Positions 35,960 to 46,039 of a stretch of 64,000 nucleotides of DNA are shown here, in pieces. The translations under genes were made by a program, and so were the position numbers. This DNA is from Salinisphaera sp. LB1. Its GTDB lineage: Bacteria; Pseudomonadota; Gammaproteobacteria; Nevskiales; Salinisphaeraceae. Position 1 is the stretch's first letter; the number at the start of each line of letters is the position of its first letter. A model generated the notes under the pieces. That model was not told where the DNA came from and searched no databases. It was given only the letters and a program-made list of their open reading frames with translations. The stretch is taken from NCBI RefSeq assembly GCF_003177035.1, contig NZ_CP029488.1, forward strand, positions 3,540,501 through 3,604,500, read 5' to 3'.

Positions 35960-36398
35960 AAAAGCGGTCCACAAATGAACGCGAAACAACGCAAATATTG
36001 TTCTGTATGACTTTTTATTTGCGCGTATTTGCGTTCATTTGCGGACGTTTCCCATGTAACGATAGATTTAAAAGACAAGAAAAATCCGCAAATAAACGCC
36101 AATAAACGCAAATTAAAAACGCAACCGGACAGCAGCTATGTTACTTCGCGCCCATTTGCGAACCGTTCCAATACCCAAAATAGATCAGAGAAGGCAATAG
36201 CGATCCGCTAATAAACACCAATAAACGACAACTGGAAGTCGTGCGGAACAGGATTTGCGTTAATTGGCGTTCATTTGCGGACGGTTTCAATAGCAGAGAA
36301 AGATTCGAAAACAAAAAAAATCAGTCCGCAAATGAACGCAAGTCGAAAGCGGCGCAGAACAGCATTCGCGTTGATTCGCGGACGGCTCCAATACACGA
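35960..36398. repeat. Four tandem imperfect palindromic repeat modules between leuB and leuD
   Basis: AT-rich island in GC-rich DNA. Four modules of about 90-120 bp each carry a left arm of type GTCCGCAAATGAACGCAA and an inverted right arm TTGCGTTCATTTGCGGAC. Module 1 arms: 35967-35997 and 36016-36046 (25 of 31 positions match). Module 2: 36084-36113 with a short right arm 36153-36163. Module 3: 36202-36228 and 36254-36282. Module 4: 36324-36341 and 36365-36383. Each right arm is followed by a similar GGACGGTTCCAATA-type flank. Similar 'CGCAAATGAACGC' palindromes occur as dispersed intergenic repeats in other bacteria (from memory). They contain no credible gene; transcripts would fold into long hairpins. 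Confidence 0.8.
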
Positions 36399-37043
36399 TT
36401 ACAACTCGCGAAAGAGCCAGGGCTTTTCGGCCGCGCGCTGTTGTTCGTACGCGCGAATCGCGTCTTCGTGCTGCAGTGTCAGGCCGATGTCGTCGAGGCC
36501 TTCGAGCATGTTCTTGCGGCGATAGCCCTCGACCTCGAAGGCGTAGATGCTGCCGTCGGGCAGGCTGATCCGCTGCTCGACCAGATCGACGCGAGCGCGC
36601 AGACCGCCGGCCGCGTGGGCCGCCTGAAACAGCGCGTCGACCTGCTCCGCGGCCAGCGCGATCGGCAGCACGCCGTTCTTGAAACAGTTGTTGTAGAAGA
36701 TATCGGCGAAGCTGGGCGCGATCACACAGCGGATGCCGAAATCCTCCAGCGCCCACACCGCATGCTCACGCGAGGAGCCACAGCCGAAATTTTCGCGCGC
36801 CAGCAGGATCGAGGCGTCGCGGAACGGCTCCTTGTTGAGGATGAAGTCGGGGTTTTCGCGCCGGTCGGCGATATCCACGTCCAGGCCGCCGGCATCCAGA
36901 TAACGCCAGTCATCGAACAGATACTGGCCGAAACCGGTGCGGCGGATGGATTTCAGGTACTGCTTGGGGATGATGGCGTCGGTATCGACGTTGGCACGAT
37001 CCAGCGGCGCGACCAACCCTTCGTGAACGGTGAATGCCTGCAT
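36399..37043 (-). CDS. leuD: 3-isopropylmalate dehydratase small subunit
   Basis: Small subunit of the LeuCD isomerase; 214 aa (E. coli 201). The start [30 protein letters not shown] and the motif [19 protein letters not shown] are diagnostic. The ATG at 37043 has AGAGG upstream; the open frame above it overlaps the methyltransferase gene and is rejected. It lies 13 bp after the methyltransferase and at the edge of the repeat island, which may form the 3' end of its mRNA. Confidence 0.95.
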   Translation of the reverse strand: MQAFTVHEGLVAPLDRANVDTDAIIPKQYLKSIRRTGFGQYLFDDWRYLDAGGLDVDIADRRENPDFILNKEPFRDASILLARENFGCGSSREHAVWALEDFGIRCVIAPSFADIFYNNCFKNGVLPIALAAEQVDALFQAAHAAGGLRARVDLVEQRISLPDGSIYAFEVEGYRRKNMLEGLDDIGLTLQHEDAIRAYEQQRAAEKPWLFREL

Positions 37044-37056
37044 GATGAGAATCCTC

Positions 37057-37845
37057 TTATACGGGTTTGCGGGCGACAAAGCGCAGCCGCACGTACGGGG
37101 CGACCCACTGGCCGTCGTGGTGGCGCATCTCGCCGGCCAGGCGCTCGCGCACCGCGGCGACATAATCGTCGCGCGCCCGGCCTTCGGCGAACGCGGTCAC
37201 GAACGGGCGCGCCAGCGTAGTCAGCCAGTCGGCCACGTCACCCGGCAGCTGGGTCGGCCGCTCGAAACTGTGTGAGCGCTCGATATGAAAGCCGGCGGTG
37301 GCGAGCCGGTCGAGATAGGTCGTCTCGCTCGGGAAATACCACGGATCGAGCGTATCCGGGTCGATCCCGCGGGCATCGGCCTCGGCACGCAGCGCGGCCT
37401 GGATGGGGGCGATATTGCCGGCGCCGCCCATCTCGGCCACGAAGCGCCCGCCCGGCTTCAAGCGTGCGAACACGCCGTCGATGACGGCCTGCGGATCATC
37501 TCGCATCCAGTGCAGCGCGGCGTTCGAGAACACGGCATCGAAGGTCCGATCGAGCTCGGGGACCGTATCCAGGTTCTGGCCGTCGGCGACCACCGCCGCC
37601 ACCCCTCGGGCCCGGGCCGCGGCCACCATGGCCGGGCTGCCGTCGGCGCCGATCACCTCGGCGCCGGTTTCGGCAAGGCGTTCGCTGAGCGCGCCATCGC
37701 CGCAGCCCAGATCCAGGATCTGCTCGCCCGCGGCCGGCGCCAGCCACGCCACAAGATCTGCCGCCAGATGGGCGACGAAACGGGCGTTGCGGTGGTAATC
37801 CTCAGCCCGCCAGCCGCCGGCGTTGATTTCCGCGGTGTCACTCAT
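37057..37845 (-). CDS. Class I SAM-dependent methyltransferase, trans-aconitate-methyltransferase-like
   Basis: 262 aa. The SAM site is clear: [15 protein letters not shown] (motif I), [16 protein letters not shown], and [15 protein letters not shown] (motif IV region), with a [13 protein letters not shown] strand. This type is often annotated Tam or a malonyl-ACP O-methyltransferase-like enzyme. The ATG overlaps the leuC stop (ATGA) and leuD follows by 13 bp, so it is embedded in the leuC-leuD operon. A similar methyltransferase near leuCD is known in some gammaproteobacteria. A plausible, unproven role is methylating an aconitate-like or isopropylmalate side product. Confidence 0.82.
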   Translation of the reverse strand: MSDTAEINAGGWRAEDYHRNARFVAHLAADLVAWLAPAAGEQILDLGCGDGALSERLAETGAEVIGADGSPAMVAAARARGVAAVVADGQNLDTVPELDRTFDAVFSNAALHWMRDDPQAVIDGVFARLKPGGRFVAEMGGAGNIAPIQAALRAEADARGIDPDTLDPWYFPSETTYLDRLATAGFHIERSHSFERPTQLPGDVADWLTTLARPFVTAFAEGRARDDYVAAVRERLAGEMRHHDGQWVAPYVRLRFVARKPV

Positions 37846-39251
37846 GCCGCAACATCCAGCTCGCGGATATCCACGAAATGGCCATGAACCGCGGCGGCGG
37901 CGGCCATGGCCGGGCTGACCAGATGGGTCCGGCCGCCCTTGCCCTGGCGCCCTTCGAAGTTGCGGTTCGAGGTCGAGGCACAACGCTCGCCCGGCAGCAG
38001 GTTATCGTCGTTCATGCCCAGGCACATCGAGCAACCGGCATCGCGCCATTCGAAACCGGCGGCCTTGAAGATCGCGTCCAGCCCTTCTTTTTCGGCCTGC
38101 GCCTTCACCAGCCCCGAACCCGGCACGACCATCGCCAGCTCAATGTTCGGCGCGATCCGGCGGCCTTCCAGATATTTCGCGGCCACGCGCAGATCCTCGA
38201 TACGCGCGTTGGTGCAGGAGCCGATGAAGATCTTGTCCAGCATGATCTCGGTGATCGGTACGCCGGGCGTCAGATCCATGTATTCGAGCGCGGCGCGCCA
38301 GCCTTCATTCTGACCCGCGCGCGGCGCGCTGTCCGGCTCGGGCACACGATCGGTGACCGGGGCGACCATTTCCGGCGACGTGCCCCAGGTGACCTGCGGC
38401 GCGATCTCGGCGGCATCCAGCACGACCACCTGATCGTATTCGGCGCCCTCGTCGGAAACCAGCGTACGCCAGTAGGCTTCCGCCGCCGGCCATTGCTGTT
38501 CATCCGGCGCATAGGGGCGACCGCGCATGTAGTCGATGGTGGTGTCGTCGACCGCGACCATGCCGGCGCGCGCGCCCGCCTCGATCGACATGTTGCAGAT
38601 CGTCATGCGGCCTTCCATGGACAGCGCGCGAATCGCCTCGCCGCCGTACTCGATGACGTGACCCGTACCGCCGGCCGTGCCGATCTTGCCGATGATGGCC
38701 AGCATGATGTCCTTGGCCGAAATACCGGGTGCCACCTGCCCGTCCACGCGCACCAGCATGGTCTTGGAGCGCGACTGCGGTAGTGTCTGGGTGGCCAGCA
38801 CATGCTCGACCTCGGACGTGCCGATGCCGAAGGCCAGCGCGCCGAAGGCGCCGTGGGTGGCGGTATGCGAGTCGCCGCAGACAATGGTCATGCCGGGCTG
38901 GGTCGCGCCCTGCTCCGGGCCGATGATATGCACGATGCCCTGGCGCCGATCGCCCATGCCGAACAGGCGCACACCGAAATCGTTGCAGTTGACCTGCAGC
39001 GCCTCGACCTGCGCGCGCGAAATGGGGTCGGCGATGCCGCCGTCGCGATTAGTGGTCGGCACGTTGTGGTCGGGCACCGCCAGATTGGCGCTCGCACGCC
39101 AGATGTCGCGATGCGCCAGGCGCAGGCCCTCGAAGGCCTGGGGCGAAGTCACCTCGTGCACCATGTGCCGGTCGATATACAGCAGCGCATTGCCCGCTTC
39201 CTCGCGGACAACGTGTTCATCCCAGATCTTTTCGTACAGCGTGCGGGCCAT
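37842..39251 (-). CDS. leuC: 3-isopropylmalate dehydratase large subunit
   Basis: Fe-S hydrolyase subunit, 469 aa (E. coli 466). The [4Fe-4S] cysteines are in [13 protein letters not shown] and [43 protein letters not shown] is the conserved C-terminal block, and [31 protein letters not shown] is intact. It is divergent from a LysR gene, with two T-N11-A palindromes in the 106-bp gap, so its transcription is likely controlled by that regulator. Confidence 0.97.
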   Translation of the reverse strand: MARTLYEKIWDEHVVREEAGNALLYIDRHMVHEVTSPQAFEGLRLAHRDIWRASANLAVPDHNVPTTNRDGGIADPISRAQVEALQVNCNDFGVRLFGMGDRRQGIVHIIGPEQGATQPGMTIVCGDSHTATHGAFGALAFGIGTSEVEHVLATQTLPQSRSKTMLVRVDGQVAPGISAKDIMLAIIGKIGTAGGTGHVIEYGGEAIRALSMEGRMTICNMSIEAGARAGMVAVDDTTIDYMRGRPYAPDEQQWPAAEAYWRTLVSDEGAEYDQVVVLDAAEIAPQVTWGTSPEMVAPVTDRVPEPDSAPRAGQNEGWRAALEYMDLTPGVPITEIMLDKIFIGSCTNARIEDLRVAAKYLEGRRIAPNIELAMVVPGSGLVKAQAEKEGLDAIFKAAGFEWRDAGCSMCLGMNDDNLLPGERCASTSNRNFEGRQGKGGRTHLVSPAMAAAAAVHGHFVDIRELDVAA

Positions 39252-39301
39252 GAGCGCATCTCGTTGCTTGAGCTTGCCTGGAGTCTAGGTGCGGCCTATC
39301 T

Positions 39302-39346
39302 ATTACTCAAATGAATAATTTTTCGCGCGGCATTCCAAACTGGAAT
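39302..39346. promoter_or_regulatory. Two LysR-type operator palindromes between leuC and lysR
   Basis: ATTACTCA-AA-TGAATAAT (39302-39319, 7 of 8 arm positions match) and ATTCC-AAACT-GGAAT (39332-39346, perfect). Both contain the T-N11-A core of LysR-family sites. They are centred about 29 bp apart in the divergent promoter region, with the second one 12 bp before the lysR start, so the regulator could repress itself and activate leuC. Confidence 0.65.
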
Positions 39347-39357
39347 ACAATGCCGGC

Positions 39358-40242
39358 ATGCGTATCGATGCATTGCAGGCGTTCGTGGCCGTGGCCGAGC
39401 TGGGTTCCTTTCAGGACGCCGGGCACCGGCTGCATCTGAGCCAGCCGGCGGTAAGCAAACGCATCGCCGCCCTGGAAAGCGAACTCGGCCATCGTCTATT
39501 CGATCGCGTGGGTCGCGGCATCGGGCTGACCGAGGCAGGACGCGCCTACCTGCCACACGCCCGCGAGACGCTGGCCGCGGTCGCGGACGGCGACCGGGCG
39601 CTGGATAATCTCGCCGAGCAGGTCGCCGGCACGCTCGAACTGGCGGTCTCGCACCATGTCGGCATGCACCGCATGCCCGAGGTGCTGCGGGCCTTCGTGG
39701 CGCGCTATCCGGACGTGGCGCCTCAGATCGAGTTCGCCGATTCGGAGCAAGCCTGCCAGCGCGTAGTCAACGGCGAATCGGAACTCGCCCTGATCACGCT
39801 GCCGGTCAAACCCCATCGGACACTGATCGCGCGCACCATCTGGCACGACCCGCTCGCCATTTATGCCGGCATCGACCACCCGCTGGCACGGCGCGCGGCC
39901 ATTCCGTTCTCGGAACTGGTGCGCTATCCCGCGGTACTGCCGCCGCCGGACAGCTATACCCATCGGATCATCGAATCCGCCCTGGCCGAACACGGTGTCG
40001 CGGTGACCGCGCGCATGACCAGCCACTCGCTGGAAACCCTGCGCATGCTCGCGGACGTAGGCCTGGGCTGGACGGTCCTGCCCGAGGCCATGCCGCATCG
40101 GCTGGTGCCGCTGGCGCTGCCCGGACTGGGGATGCATCGTGAACTGGGTGTCATGCGGCATCCACAGCGGCACTTGTCGAACGCAGCGCGCGCGTTGCTC
40201 GCCATGCTGGAAGCGGAAGCCGGAGGCGCTCAGCTTTCCTGA
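39358..40242 (+). CDS. LysR family transcriptional regulator, likely controlling leuC operon
   Basis: 294 aa. The N-terminal winged HTH (about 1-60) reads LQAFVAVAELGSFQDAGHRLHLSQPAVSKRIAALESELG, typical of LysR. The substrate-binding domain (about 90-290) is complete (LELAVSHHVGMHRMPEVLRAFVARYPDV). It is divergent from leuC; in pseudomonads a LysR gene occupies the same place. Inducer is presumably a leucine-pathway intermediate, which is inference. The stop codon overlaps the convergent TPR gene end by 13 bp. Confidence 0.9.
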   Translation: MRIDALQAFVAVAELGSFQDAGHRLHLSQPAVSKRIAALESELGHRLFDRVGRGIGLTEAGRAYLPHARETLAAVADGDRALDNLAEQVAGTLELAVSHHVGMHRMPEVLRAFVARYPDVAPQIEFADSEQACQRVVNGESELALITLPVKPHRTLIARTIWHDPLAIYAGIDHPLARRAAIPFSELVRYPAVLPPPDSYTHRIIESALAEHGVAVTARMTSHSLETLRMLADVGLGWTVLPEAMPHRLVPLALPGLGMHRELGVMRHPQRHLSNAARALLAMLEAEAGGAQLS

Positions 40243-41192
40243 CGGATACGCCAGGCCCCATCCTCACGCACGAACACCATGTGCCGGGTGGCATCGCGTT
40301 CATTGCCCGCGGCGCGATAATGCTCCTGGAAGGTGGCCTGGGCACGATTCGAGCTTTGTGCCGTCACCCGGACATCGGACACGCTCACATGCACCGATTT
40401 CGGCTGGGTCACCCGCGCACGCTGCTGACGGATCCACTGTGCGCGGCTGATCTTGCCCTGCGGTTGATAGTCGTCGCTGTATGCCGCCAGATAAGCCGAT
40501 ACATCCTGTTGCGACCATGCATTCGCCCAGTGCGACAACACCTGATCGATTGCCTGCCTGGGCGGGCCCGAAGCCGGGTTTTTGGCCGCGCCGTGGCTGC
40601 TACCGCTCGCTGCCGCGGCATCCGCCGGCGTGGCGGCGCTCGGCTTTGCGGAAACCGCGGTCGGTTGGGCCGGGCTCGGTAAGGCGGGAACCAGCCGCGC
40701 CAGTGCGCGGCGGCGGCGAGTCATGGCCTCGGCACTCGCGCCCTGCTGCTGCGCATGCCGATAGGCCGCGCTGGCCAACGCCACATAGACATCGCCCAGA
40801 TTCTCGTCGGCGACGGCGTAGTCCGGCGCGGCTGCGACCGCATGCGCCAGCGCGTCGCGCGCCTTGTCGAGCCGGCCCTGGCGGGCATAGAGCACGCCCA
40901 GGTTATTCCAGACGCGTGCCCGCTGCGGATACTCGGTCGACAACTTTCGGTAGAGATCGATCGCGTGGGACGCATCGCCGGTTCGCGCCAGCGCCATGGC
41001 CTGCAGGAACTGCGCCTGCGGATCGTCCGGCTGATCGGCCAGGCGGGCGTTCGTCGCTTCCAGCGCCTGCACGGCCTGACCGTTCGACAGCTCATGACCG
41101 ACCGCGGCCGGGTTCCAATCGGCTGCCGCCGCGACCGCCGGGCCGGCCGCCAGTACGGCGATGCAGGTAATACTCGAAAACCAATGTTTCAC
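40230..41192 (-). CDS. Periplasmic TPR protein with C-terminal NTF2-like domain
   Basis: 320 aa. Signal peptide (ITCIAVLAAGPAVAAAA), then TPR-like repeats (about 30-150: ARVWNNLGVLYARQGRLDKARDALAHAV; YAVADENLGDVYVALASAAYRHA). An Ala/Pro/Ser linker (about 165-210) is followed by an NTF2/SnoaL-like domain (about 213-320: VLSHWANAWSQQDVSAYLAAYSDDYQP ... MVFVREDGAWRIRQES). The last domain resembles the Cds6-type module found in L,D-transpeptidase and cell-envelope proteins. Its role is unknown, probably envelope-associated. The end overlaps the end of the convergent LysR gene. Confidence 0.75.
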   Translation of the reverse strand: MKHWFSSITCIAVLAAGPAVAAAADWNPAAVGHELSNGQAVQALEATNARLADQPDDPQAQFLQAMALARTGDASHAIDLYRKLSTEYPQRARVWNNLGVLYARQGRLDKARDALAHAVAAAPDYAVADENLGDVYVALASAAYRHAQQQGASAEAMTRRRRALARLVPALPSPAQPTAVSAKPSAATPADAAAASGSSHGAAKNPASGPPRQAIDQVLSHWANAWSQQDVSAYLAAYSDDYQPQGKISRAQWIRQQRARVTQPKSVHVSVSDVRVTAQSSNRAQATFQEHYRAAGNERDATRHMVFVREDGAWRIRQES

Positions 41193-41273
41193 GCGACGCC
41201 CCCAGCCACTGTGCCTCGACGCATCCTAGCCGGCCGGCGCCGCGGCGCAAAGCCCCCGTGCGCAGCCGGTGGA

Positions 41274-42377
41274 TCAGAACATCGGCCCGCCGCCCAGGGG
41301 CGCCATGGGCGGCTCGACATCGGCGTTCTGCCCACGATGGCGCAACGCGTGGTCGAGCAGCGTGATGGCGAGCATGGCTTCAGCGATCGGCGCCGCACGC
41401 AGCCCCACACAGGGGTCGTGCCGTCCGGTGGTCCGCATCTGTGTGGCCTGGCCCGCCGTGTCGACCGTATCCCCCGGGATGGTGATGCTGGAGGTGGGTT
41501 TCAGCGCCATGCTGGCGCGAATCGCCTGGCCGCTGGAAATACCGCCCTGGATACCGCCGGAATGATTGCTGGCGAAACCGTCCGGCGTCATTTCGTCGCG
41601 GTGTTCCGAGCCGCGCATGGACACCACATCGAAGCCATCGCCGATCTCCACGCCCTTGACCGCATTGATGCTCATCAGTGCCTTGGCGATATCGGCATCC
41701 AGCCGGTCGAACACCGGCTCACCCCAGCCCGCCGGCACGCCGGTGGCCATGACATCGATACGCGCGCCGATGGAGTCGCCGTCACGACGCAGCTGGTTGA
41801 TGTAGGCCTCCAGTTCGGGCAACCGGTCCGGTTCGGCGCAGAAGAACGGGTTGTCGTTGGCCGCGGCGAGATCGGTGCAGCCGAGGCGAATATCGCCCAT
41901 CTGGGCCAGATAACCCTGGATGGCCACACCCCAGCGCTCGGCCAGGATGCGGCGCGCGATGGCGCCGGCGGCCACGCGTACTGCGGTTTCGCGCGCCGAA
42001 GAGCGCCCGCCGCCGCGATAGTCGCGAATGCCGTATTTCTGCAGATAGGCGTAATCGGCATGATTCGGCCGGAACACGTCCTTGATCTTGGAATAATCAC
42101 GCGAGCGCTGATCGGTGTTCTCGATGATGATCGCGATCGGAGTGCCCGTGGTCACGCCCTCGAAGACACCCGAGACGATGCGCGCCTCGTCGGCTTCGCG
42201 GCGCTGGGTCACGTAGCGCGACGTACCGGGCTTGCGCCGATCCAGATCGCGCTGCAGCAAGGCCTCGTCGACCGCCACGCCGGGCGGGCAGCCGTCGATG
42301 ACACAACCGATCGCCGGTCCGTGCGATTCGCCGAACGAAGTGACGGTGAACTGCTGGCCCCAGGTATTGCCCGCCAT
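41274..42377 (-). CDS. aroC: Chorismate synthase
   Basis: Last shikimate-pathway step, EPSP to chorismate, needing reduced FMN; 367 aa. Family motifs [61 protein letters not shown] and [12 protein letters not shown] are all present. The start is the ATG at 42377, 4 bp after prmB; longer upstream frame lies within prmB. prmB-aroC adjacency is conserved in gammaproteobacteria. Confidence 0.97.
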   Translation of the reverse strand: MAGNTWGQQFTVTSFGESHGPAIGCVIDGCPPGVAVDEALLQRDLDRRKPGTSRYVTQRREADEARIVSGVFEGVTTGTPIAIIIENTDQRSRDYSKIKDVFRPNHADYAYLQKYGIRDYRGGGRSSARETAVRVAAGAIARRILAERWGVAIQGYLAQMGDIRLGCTDLAAANDNPFFCAEPDRLPELEAYINQLRRDGDSIGARIDVMATGVPAGWGEPVFDRLDADIAKALMSINAVKGVEIGDGFDVVSMRGSEHRDEMTPDGFASNHSGGIQGGISSGQAIRASMALKPTSSITIPGDTVDTAGQATQMRTTGRHDPCVGLRAAPIAEAMLAITLLDHALRHRGQNADVEPPMAPLGGGPMF

Positions 42378-42381
42378 GCGA

Positions 42382-43323
42382 TTACGCTCCCACCTGTTGT
42401 GCTTCGACCCAGGCGGCGAGGTCTTCGGCCTCGAGCGCGCCCACACCCATGCCGCCGCGCTCCAGATCGATCCAGGTGACCGGCAGGTCCGGATAGCGCT
42501 GTTCCAGCAGGAACGCCGACGCGCCCACTTCCATGATCAACAGGCCGTCCTCGGTGAGATAGTCGGGTGCGCCCAACAGGATGCGCTCGACCAGGGTCAG
42601 ATCCTCGGCGTCGCCGTGGAAGGCGAAACCCGGTTCGTGGCGGAATTCCGGGTCCAGGCCCGACCATTCGTCCTGCGTGACATACGGCGGATTGGTCACG
42701 ATCAGGTCGAACCGCTGCGCTTCCAGCCCGTCGAACAGGTCGGCCCGCACCAGTTCCACCTGCGGCCCGGTATCGTGCTTGTCGCAGTTGATCGCAGCCA
42801 CGGCCAGTGCATCGTCACTGGCGTCGGTCGCCACGATCTGTGCATCGGGGAAGGCGTAGGCACAGCCGATCGCGATCGCGCCGCAGCCCGTGCACAGATC
42901 CAGCACGGCCAACGGCTCGCGGTGGCCAAGCCACGGCTGAAAGCCCTGCTCGATCAATTCGGCGATCGGCGAGCGCGGTACGATGACGCGCTCGTCGACG
43001 AAGAACTCCATCTCCGCGAACCAGGCGCGACCGGTGATATACGGCGCCGGCAGCCGCGTGTCGATTCGGCGCTCGATGACCGCGATTACGCGCTGGCGCT
43101 CGCTCGGCGTGAGCACGGACTCGAGATACGCATCAGGCAGCCCCGGATCCAGAGCCAGCGCATCCAGCACCAGATGCGCCGCCTCGTCGATCGCATTGTC
43201 GCTGCCGTGGCCGAACGATAGATCGGCCGCCACGAAACGCGATGCGCCCCAGCGGATGTAATCGACGATGCGCGTCAGGGTCGCGGCGATCTCGGAGGCC
43301 GGTTCGGCGGTGTCGCTAGCCAT
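42382..43323 (-). CDS. prmB: Ribosomal protein L3 N5-glutamine methyltransferase
   Basis: Methylates a glutamine of 50S protein L3 with SAM; 313 aa (E. coli 310). The SAM site [20 protein letters not shown] and the catalytic NPPY ([14 protein letters not shown]) are intact. The N-terminal substrate domain ([25 protein letters not shown]) distinguishes it from PrmC. Its operon with aroC supports this. Confidence 0.96.
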   Translation of the reverse strand: MASDTAEPASEIAATLTRIVDYIRWGASRFVAADLSFGHGSDNAIDEAAHLVLDALALDPGLPDAYLESVLTPSERQRVIAVIERRIDTRLPAPYITGRAWFAEMEFFVDERVIVPRSPIAELIEQGFQPWLGHREPLAVLDLCTGCGAIAIGCAYAFPDAQIVATDASDDALAVAAINCDKHDTGPQVELVRADLFDGLEAQRFDLIVTNPPYVTQDEWSGLDPEFRHEPGFAFHGDAEDLTLVERILLGAPDYLTEDGLLIMEVGASAFLLEQRYPDLPVTWIDLERGGMGVGALEAEDLAAWVEAQQVGA

Positions 43324-43489
43324 AGTCTCACTCGCGGGCCCGGGCCCGCTCCTGTCGGTGGCACGACGCGCGACCGGTATCGCGCGTCATTCTCAATCGG
43401 GAACAGCGGGCTAGGATAAACCAGATCGCCAGTGTTGCGGCGTTGCGCTAGGGTGACGGCTCGCTCCGCTGTCGTTTTCCCGCTTGACC

Positions 43490-44383
43490 ATGCCCAATGT
43501 CCCGGTTCGCTTCACCGATCGCCTGTTCGCCCTTGCGCTCGCGCTGTTACCCACGCGCGCCATCTCGCATCTGGCGTTTGTCATCGCCGAGATGCGGCTG
43601 CCACGGATCAAGAATGCGCTGATCCGTGGCTTCCTGCGCGCCTATCCGGCGATCGACATGAGCGAAGCGGCCGAGCCGGAACCGACGCAATATGCCTGCT
43701 TCAACGATTTTTTCACGCGCGAACTCGCTGCCGACGTGCGGCCGTTGCCGGCCGACGACCACACACTCGCCTGCCCCGTCGATGGCCAGCTCGGCATGTT
43801 CGGGGCCATCGAGACCGGCCGCCTGTTCCAGACCAAGGGCGTGGCCTACGACCTGCGGCAACTGGTGGCCGGCGACGACAGTCTTGCCGCCGCTTTTCTC
43901 GGCGGCCGCTATGTCACGCTCTATCTCGCGCCGCATAATTATCATCGGGTGCATATGCCGCTGGACGGCCGGCTGCGCGAGACGCAATATGTACCGGGGC
44001 GTCTGTTCGGCGTGAATCCGCGCTGCGTGCGCGCCATCCCCCGGCTGTTCTCGCGCAACGAACGTCTGGTGAGCTGCTTCGATACCGCGGTCGGGCCGGT
44101 GGCCGTGGTGATGGTCGGGGCCTTCATCGTCGGCGGCATCCACACCCGTGCCGCCGGGCGTGTCTGCCCGCCCCATCAAAAGGCCCGCCGCCACACCAGC
44201 TATATCGATGCCGGCCAGACCGAGCACCGCTATGGCCGCGGCGATCCGATGGGGCATTTCATGCTGGGATCGAGCGTGATTCTGCTCACCGGCCCGGATG
44301 CGGTGGCTTTCGATCCCGAACTGACGGCCGGCCAGCCGGTGCGTCTCAACCAGTCGCTCGGACAACTCGTGCCGGGCGCCTGA
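43490..44383 (+). CDS. psd: Phosphatidylserine decarboxylase proenzyme
   Basis: Inner-membrane enzyme making phosphatidylethanolamine; 297 aa. The self-cleavage site is present as MLGSSVILL near residue 258, an LGSS variant of the usual LGST; the Ser after Gly becomes the pyruvoyl group. FNDFFTRELAADVRP and the His motif LYLAPHNYHRVHMP are conserved. The ATG at 43490 is preferred to a TTG 6 bases upstream. It is divergent from prmB. The 166-bp gap holds a perfect 9-bp hairpin (43365-43388) of unclear role. Confidence 0.95.
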   Translation: MPNVPVRFTDRLFALALALLPTRAISHLAFVIAEMRLPRIKNALIRGFLRAYPAIDMSEAAEPEPTQYACFNDFFTRELAADVRPLPADDHTLACPVDGQLGMFGAIETGRLFQTKGVAYDLRQLVAGDDSLAAAFLGGRYVTLYLAPHNYHRVHMPLDGRLRETQYVPGRLFGVNPRCVRAIPRLFSRNERLVSCFDTAVGPVAVVMVGAFIVGGIHTRAAGRVCPPHQKARRHTSYIDAGQTEHRYGRGDPMGHFMLGSSVILLTGPDAVAFDPELTAGQPVRLNQSLGQLVPGA

Positions 44384-44392
44384 CGCGCCGGA

Positions 44393-45343
44393 TCAGCGCC
44401 CGTCGGCGAATGGCAGAACCGGCGCAATCGCGTCCACGCCCTGCAACAACGCCAGCAATCGGTCGATCCCGAGCGCCACGCCGGCGCAAGGCGGCAGGCC
44501 CGCACGCATTGCCGCCAGCAGGGCCTCGTCGACCGGCGGCACCGGGCTGCCCTGGGCGGCACGCGCCTCTTGTTCACGCGCCATACGCTGGCGAGCGAGG
44601 TCGGCATCGGTCAGCTCGCGGGCGCCGTTGGCTAACTCCACGCCCTGCCAGAAGCATTCGAACCGCAGCGCCTGACGCGCATCGTCCGGATCGCTGGCCA
44701 CCAGCACGGCGTCGTCGGCCGGGAAATGCGTCACCAGCTCGGCGCCGTCGCGGCCCAGCGTCGGCTGTACGCAAGTCGCCATGAGCAGATCGAGCCAGAA
44801 CACGCGCCCGGCCTCGGCCCCCATGCCACCCGGGGCAACGCCCTGGGCGGCCGCGCAGTCGGCAAGTGCGCGGGCGTCGGCCACCAGCGGATCGAGGCCG
44901 AGCGCCTCGCGGAACACGGCGCGATAGGTACGCGCCGGCCGGCCCGCGGGCACGCCCAGTCGACGCAGCAGCGCGGCGAGCCGGGCCATCGCCGCGCCCA
45001 TGTCCTCGTCGACGCCGTACCACTCGAGCATGGTGAACTCGGGATTGTGCCAGCGCCCGGTCTCCCCGGCGCGAAAGACATGCCCGAGCTGATACAACGA
45101 GCCGGCACCCTCGGCGAGCAGACGCTTGAGCGCATGCTCGGGCGACGGCACGAGATAGCCCGCACCCGCGACCGCCAGGCATTCCAGCGCGCGCTCGCTC
45201 GGTGCGGCCGCCGACAGCACGGGCGTATCCACTTCCAGCAGCCCGTGCTCGGCCATGAAGACACGAGTATCGGCGAGCAACCGCGCCCGCGCCGCCAGCG
45301 CGCCCGGGGCGAGCCCCGAGCGCCAGCGGCCATCGTGGCTCAT
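44393..45343 (-). CDS. epmA: EF-P beta-lysyltransferase EpmA
   Basis: Paralogue of the class II lysyl-tRNA synthetase catalytic core that attaches (R)-beta-lysine to EF-P Lys34; 316 aa (E. coli 325). Motif 2 region QLGHVFRAGETGRWHNPEFTMLEWY and motif 3 GVALGIDRLLALLQGVD are intact. No anticodon-binding domain is present, as expected. The ATG at 45343 lies 7 bp after the efp stop. A longer frame through efp is rejected. efp is directly upstream and epmB divergent, so the modification pathway is clustered. Confidence 0.94.
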   Translation of the reverse strand: MSHDGRWRSGLAPGALAARARLLADTRVFMAEHGLLEVDTPVLSAAAPSERALECLAVAGAGYLVPSPEHALKRLLAEGAGSLYQLGHVFRAGETGRWHNPEFTMLEWYGVDEDMGAAMARLAALLRRLGVPAGRPARTYRAVFREALGLDPLVADARALADCAAAQGVAPGGMGAEAGRVFWLDLLMATCVQPTLGRDGAELVTHFPADDAVLVASDPDDARQALRFECFWQGVELANGARELTDADLARQRMAREQEARAAQGSPVPPVDEALLAAMRAGLPPCAGVALGIDRLLALLQGVDAIAPVLPFADGR

Positions 45344-45350
45344 GCGGGTC

Positions 45351-45923
45351 TCAGCTTTCGTTGGCGCGCGAGACGTACTCACCCTTGCGGGTATCGATGC
45401 GCAGGGTCTCGCCTTCTTCGATGAACAACGGCACCTGGACCACCGCGCCCGTTTCCAGCGTGGCCGGCTTGGAACCGCCCGAGGAGGTGTTGCCGCGCAC
45501 GCCCGGATCGGTCTCGGTGACCTGCAGGACGACGAAGTTGGGCGCATCCACCTGCAGCGGCACACCGTTCCACAGCGTGACATCGCAGCTGTCCTGGGGC
45601 TTGAGCCACTTGGCGGCATCGCCGACCGCGGCTTCGCTGGCCTGGTACTGCTCGAACGTGTTCGGTTCCATGAAATGGAAGAACTCACCATCGTGGTACA
45701 GGAACTGAAGATCGAGGTTGAACACGTCGGCCGCCTCGACCGAATCGCCCGACTTGAAGGTGCGCTCGACCGTGCGATTGGTCTTGAGGTTGCGCACCTT
45801 CACGCGATTGAAAGCCTGGCCCTTACCGGGCTTGACGAATTCGTTCTCGACGATGGTGTACGGGTCGCCGTCGAGGATGATCTTCAGGCCGCCCTTGAAC
45901 TGGTTGGTGGAAAACTGCGCCAT
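45351..45923 (-). CDS. efp: Elongation factor P
   Basis: Relieves ribosome stalling at polyproline stretches; 190 aa (E. coli 188). Lys34 in the loop [10 protein letters not shown] is the site for beta-lysylation, matching EpmA and EpmB nearby. The final domain ends [26 protein letters not shown]. The ATG at 45923 gives the family start [15 protein letters not shown]. Pro-rich proteins in the window, such as FimV, are plausible clients. Confidence 0.97.
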   Translation of the reverse strand: MAQFSTNQFKGGLKIILDGDPYTIVENEFVKPGKGQAFNRVKVRNLKTNRTVERTFKSGDSVEAADVFNLDLQFLYHDGEFFHFMEPNTFEQYQASEAAVGDAAKWLKPQDSCDVTLWNGVPLQVDAPNFVVLQVTETDPGVRGNTSSGGSKPATLETGAVVQVPLFIEEGETLRIDTRKGEYVSRANES

Positions 45924-46039
45924 AAAACGAAACTCCAAGGCTGGAATGCGTCGCGCCGGCATGCGCGGCGCCCCGGTCTCAAGAATCCGTCGTCAGGCCG
46001 TGCGGCACGGGCTGACGACAGCCTCTATACTGGTTCGAT

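Noticed and set aside
35914-36111. 65-codon minus-strand ORF in the leuB-leuD repeat island
   Set aside because: Made of translated repeat sequence, no ribosome binding site and no conservation expected.
35960-36398. Possible CRISPR array
   Set aside because: Repeat units are inverted, diverged and of uneven length with no regular unique spacers and no cas genes.
43365-43388. Perfect 9-bp hairpin in the prmB-psd divergent gap as a terminator
   Set aside because: It lies between two divergent starts and has no T tract, so no transcript would need to end there; could be an operator, but no support.
44393-45691. EpmA frame extended upstream to 432 residues
   Set aside because: The extension lies inside efp in another frame; the ATG at 45343 gives the expected EpmA length.
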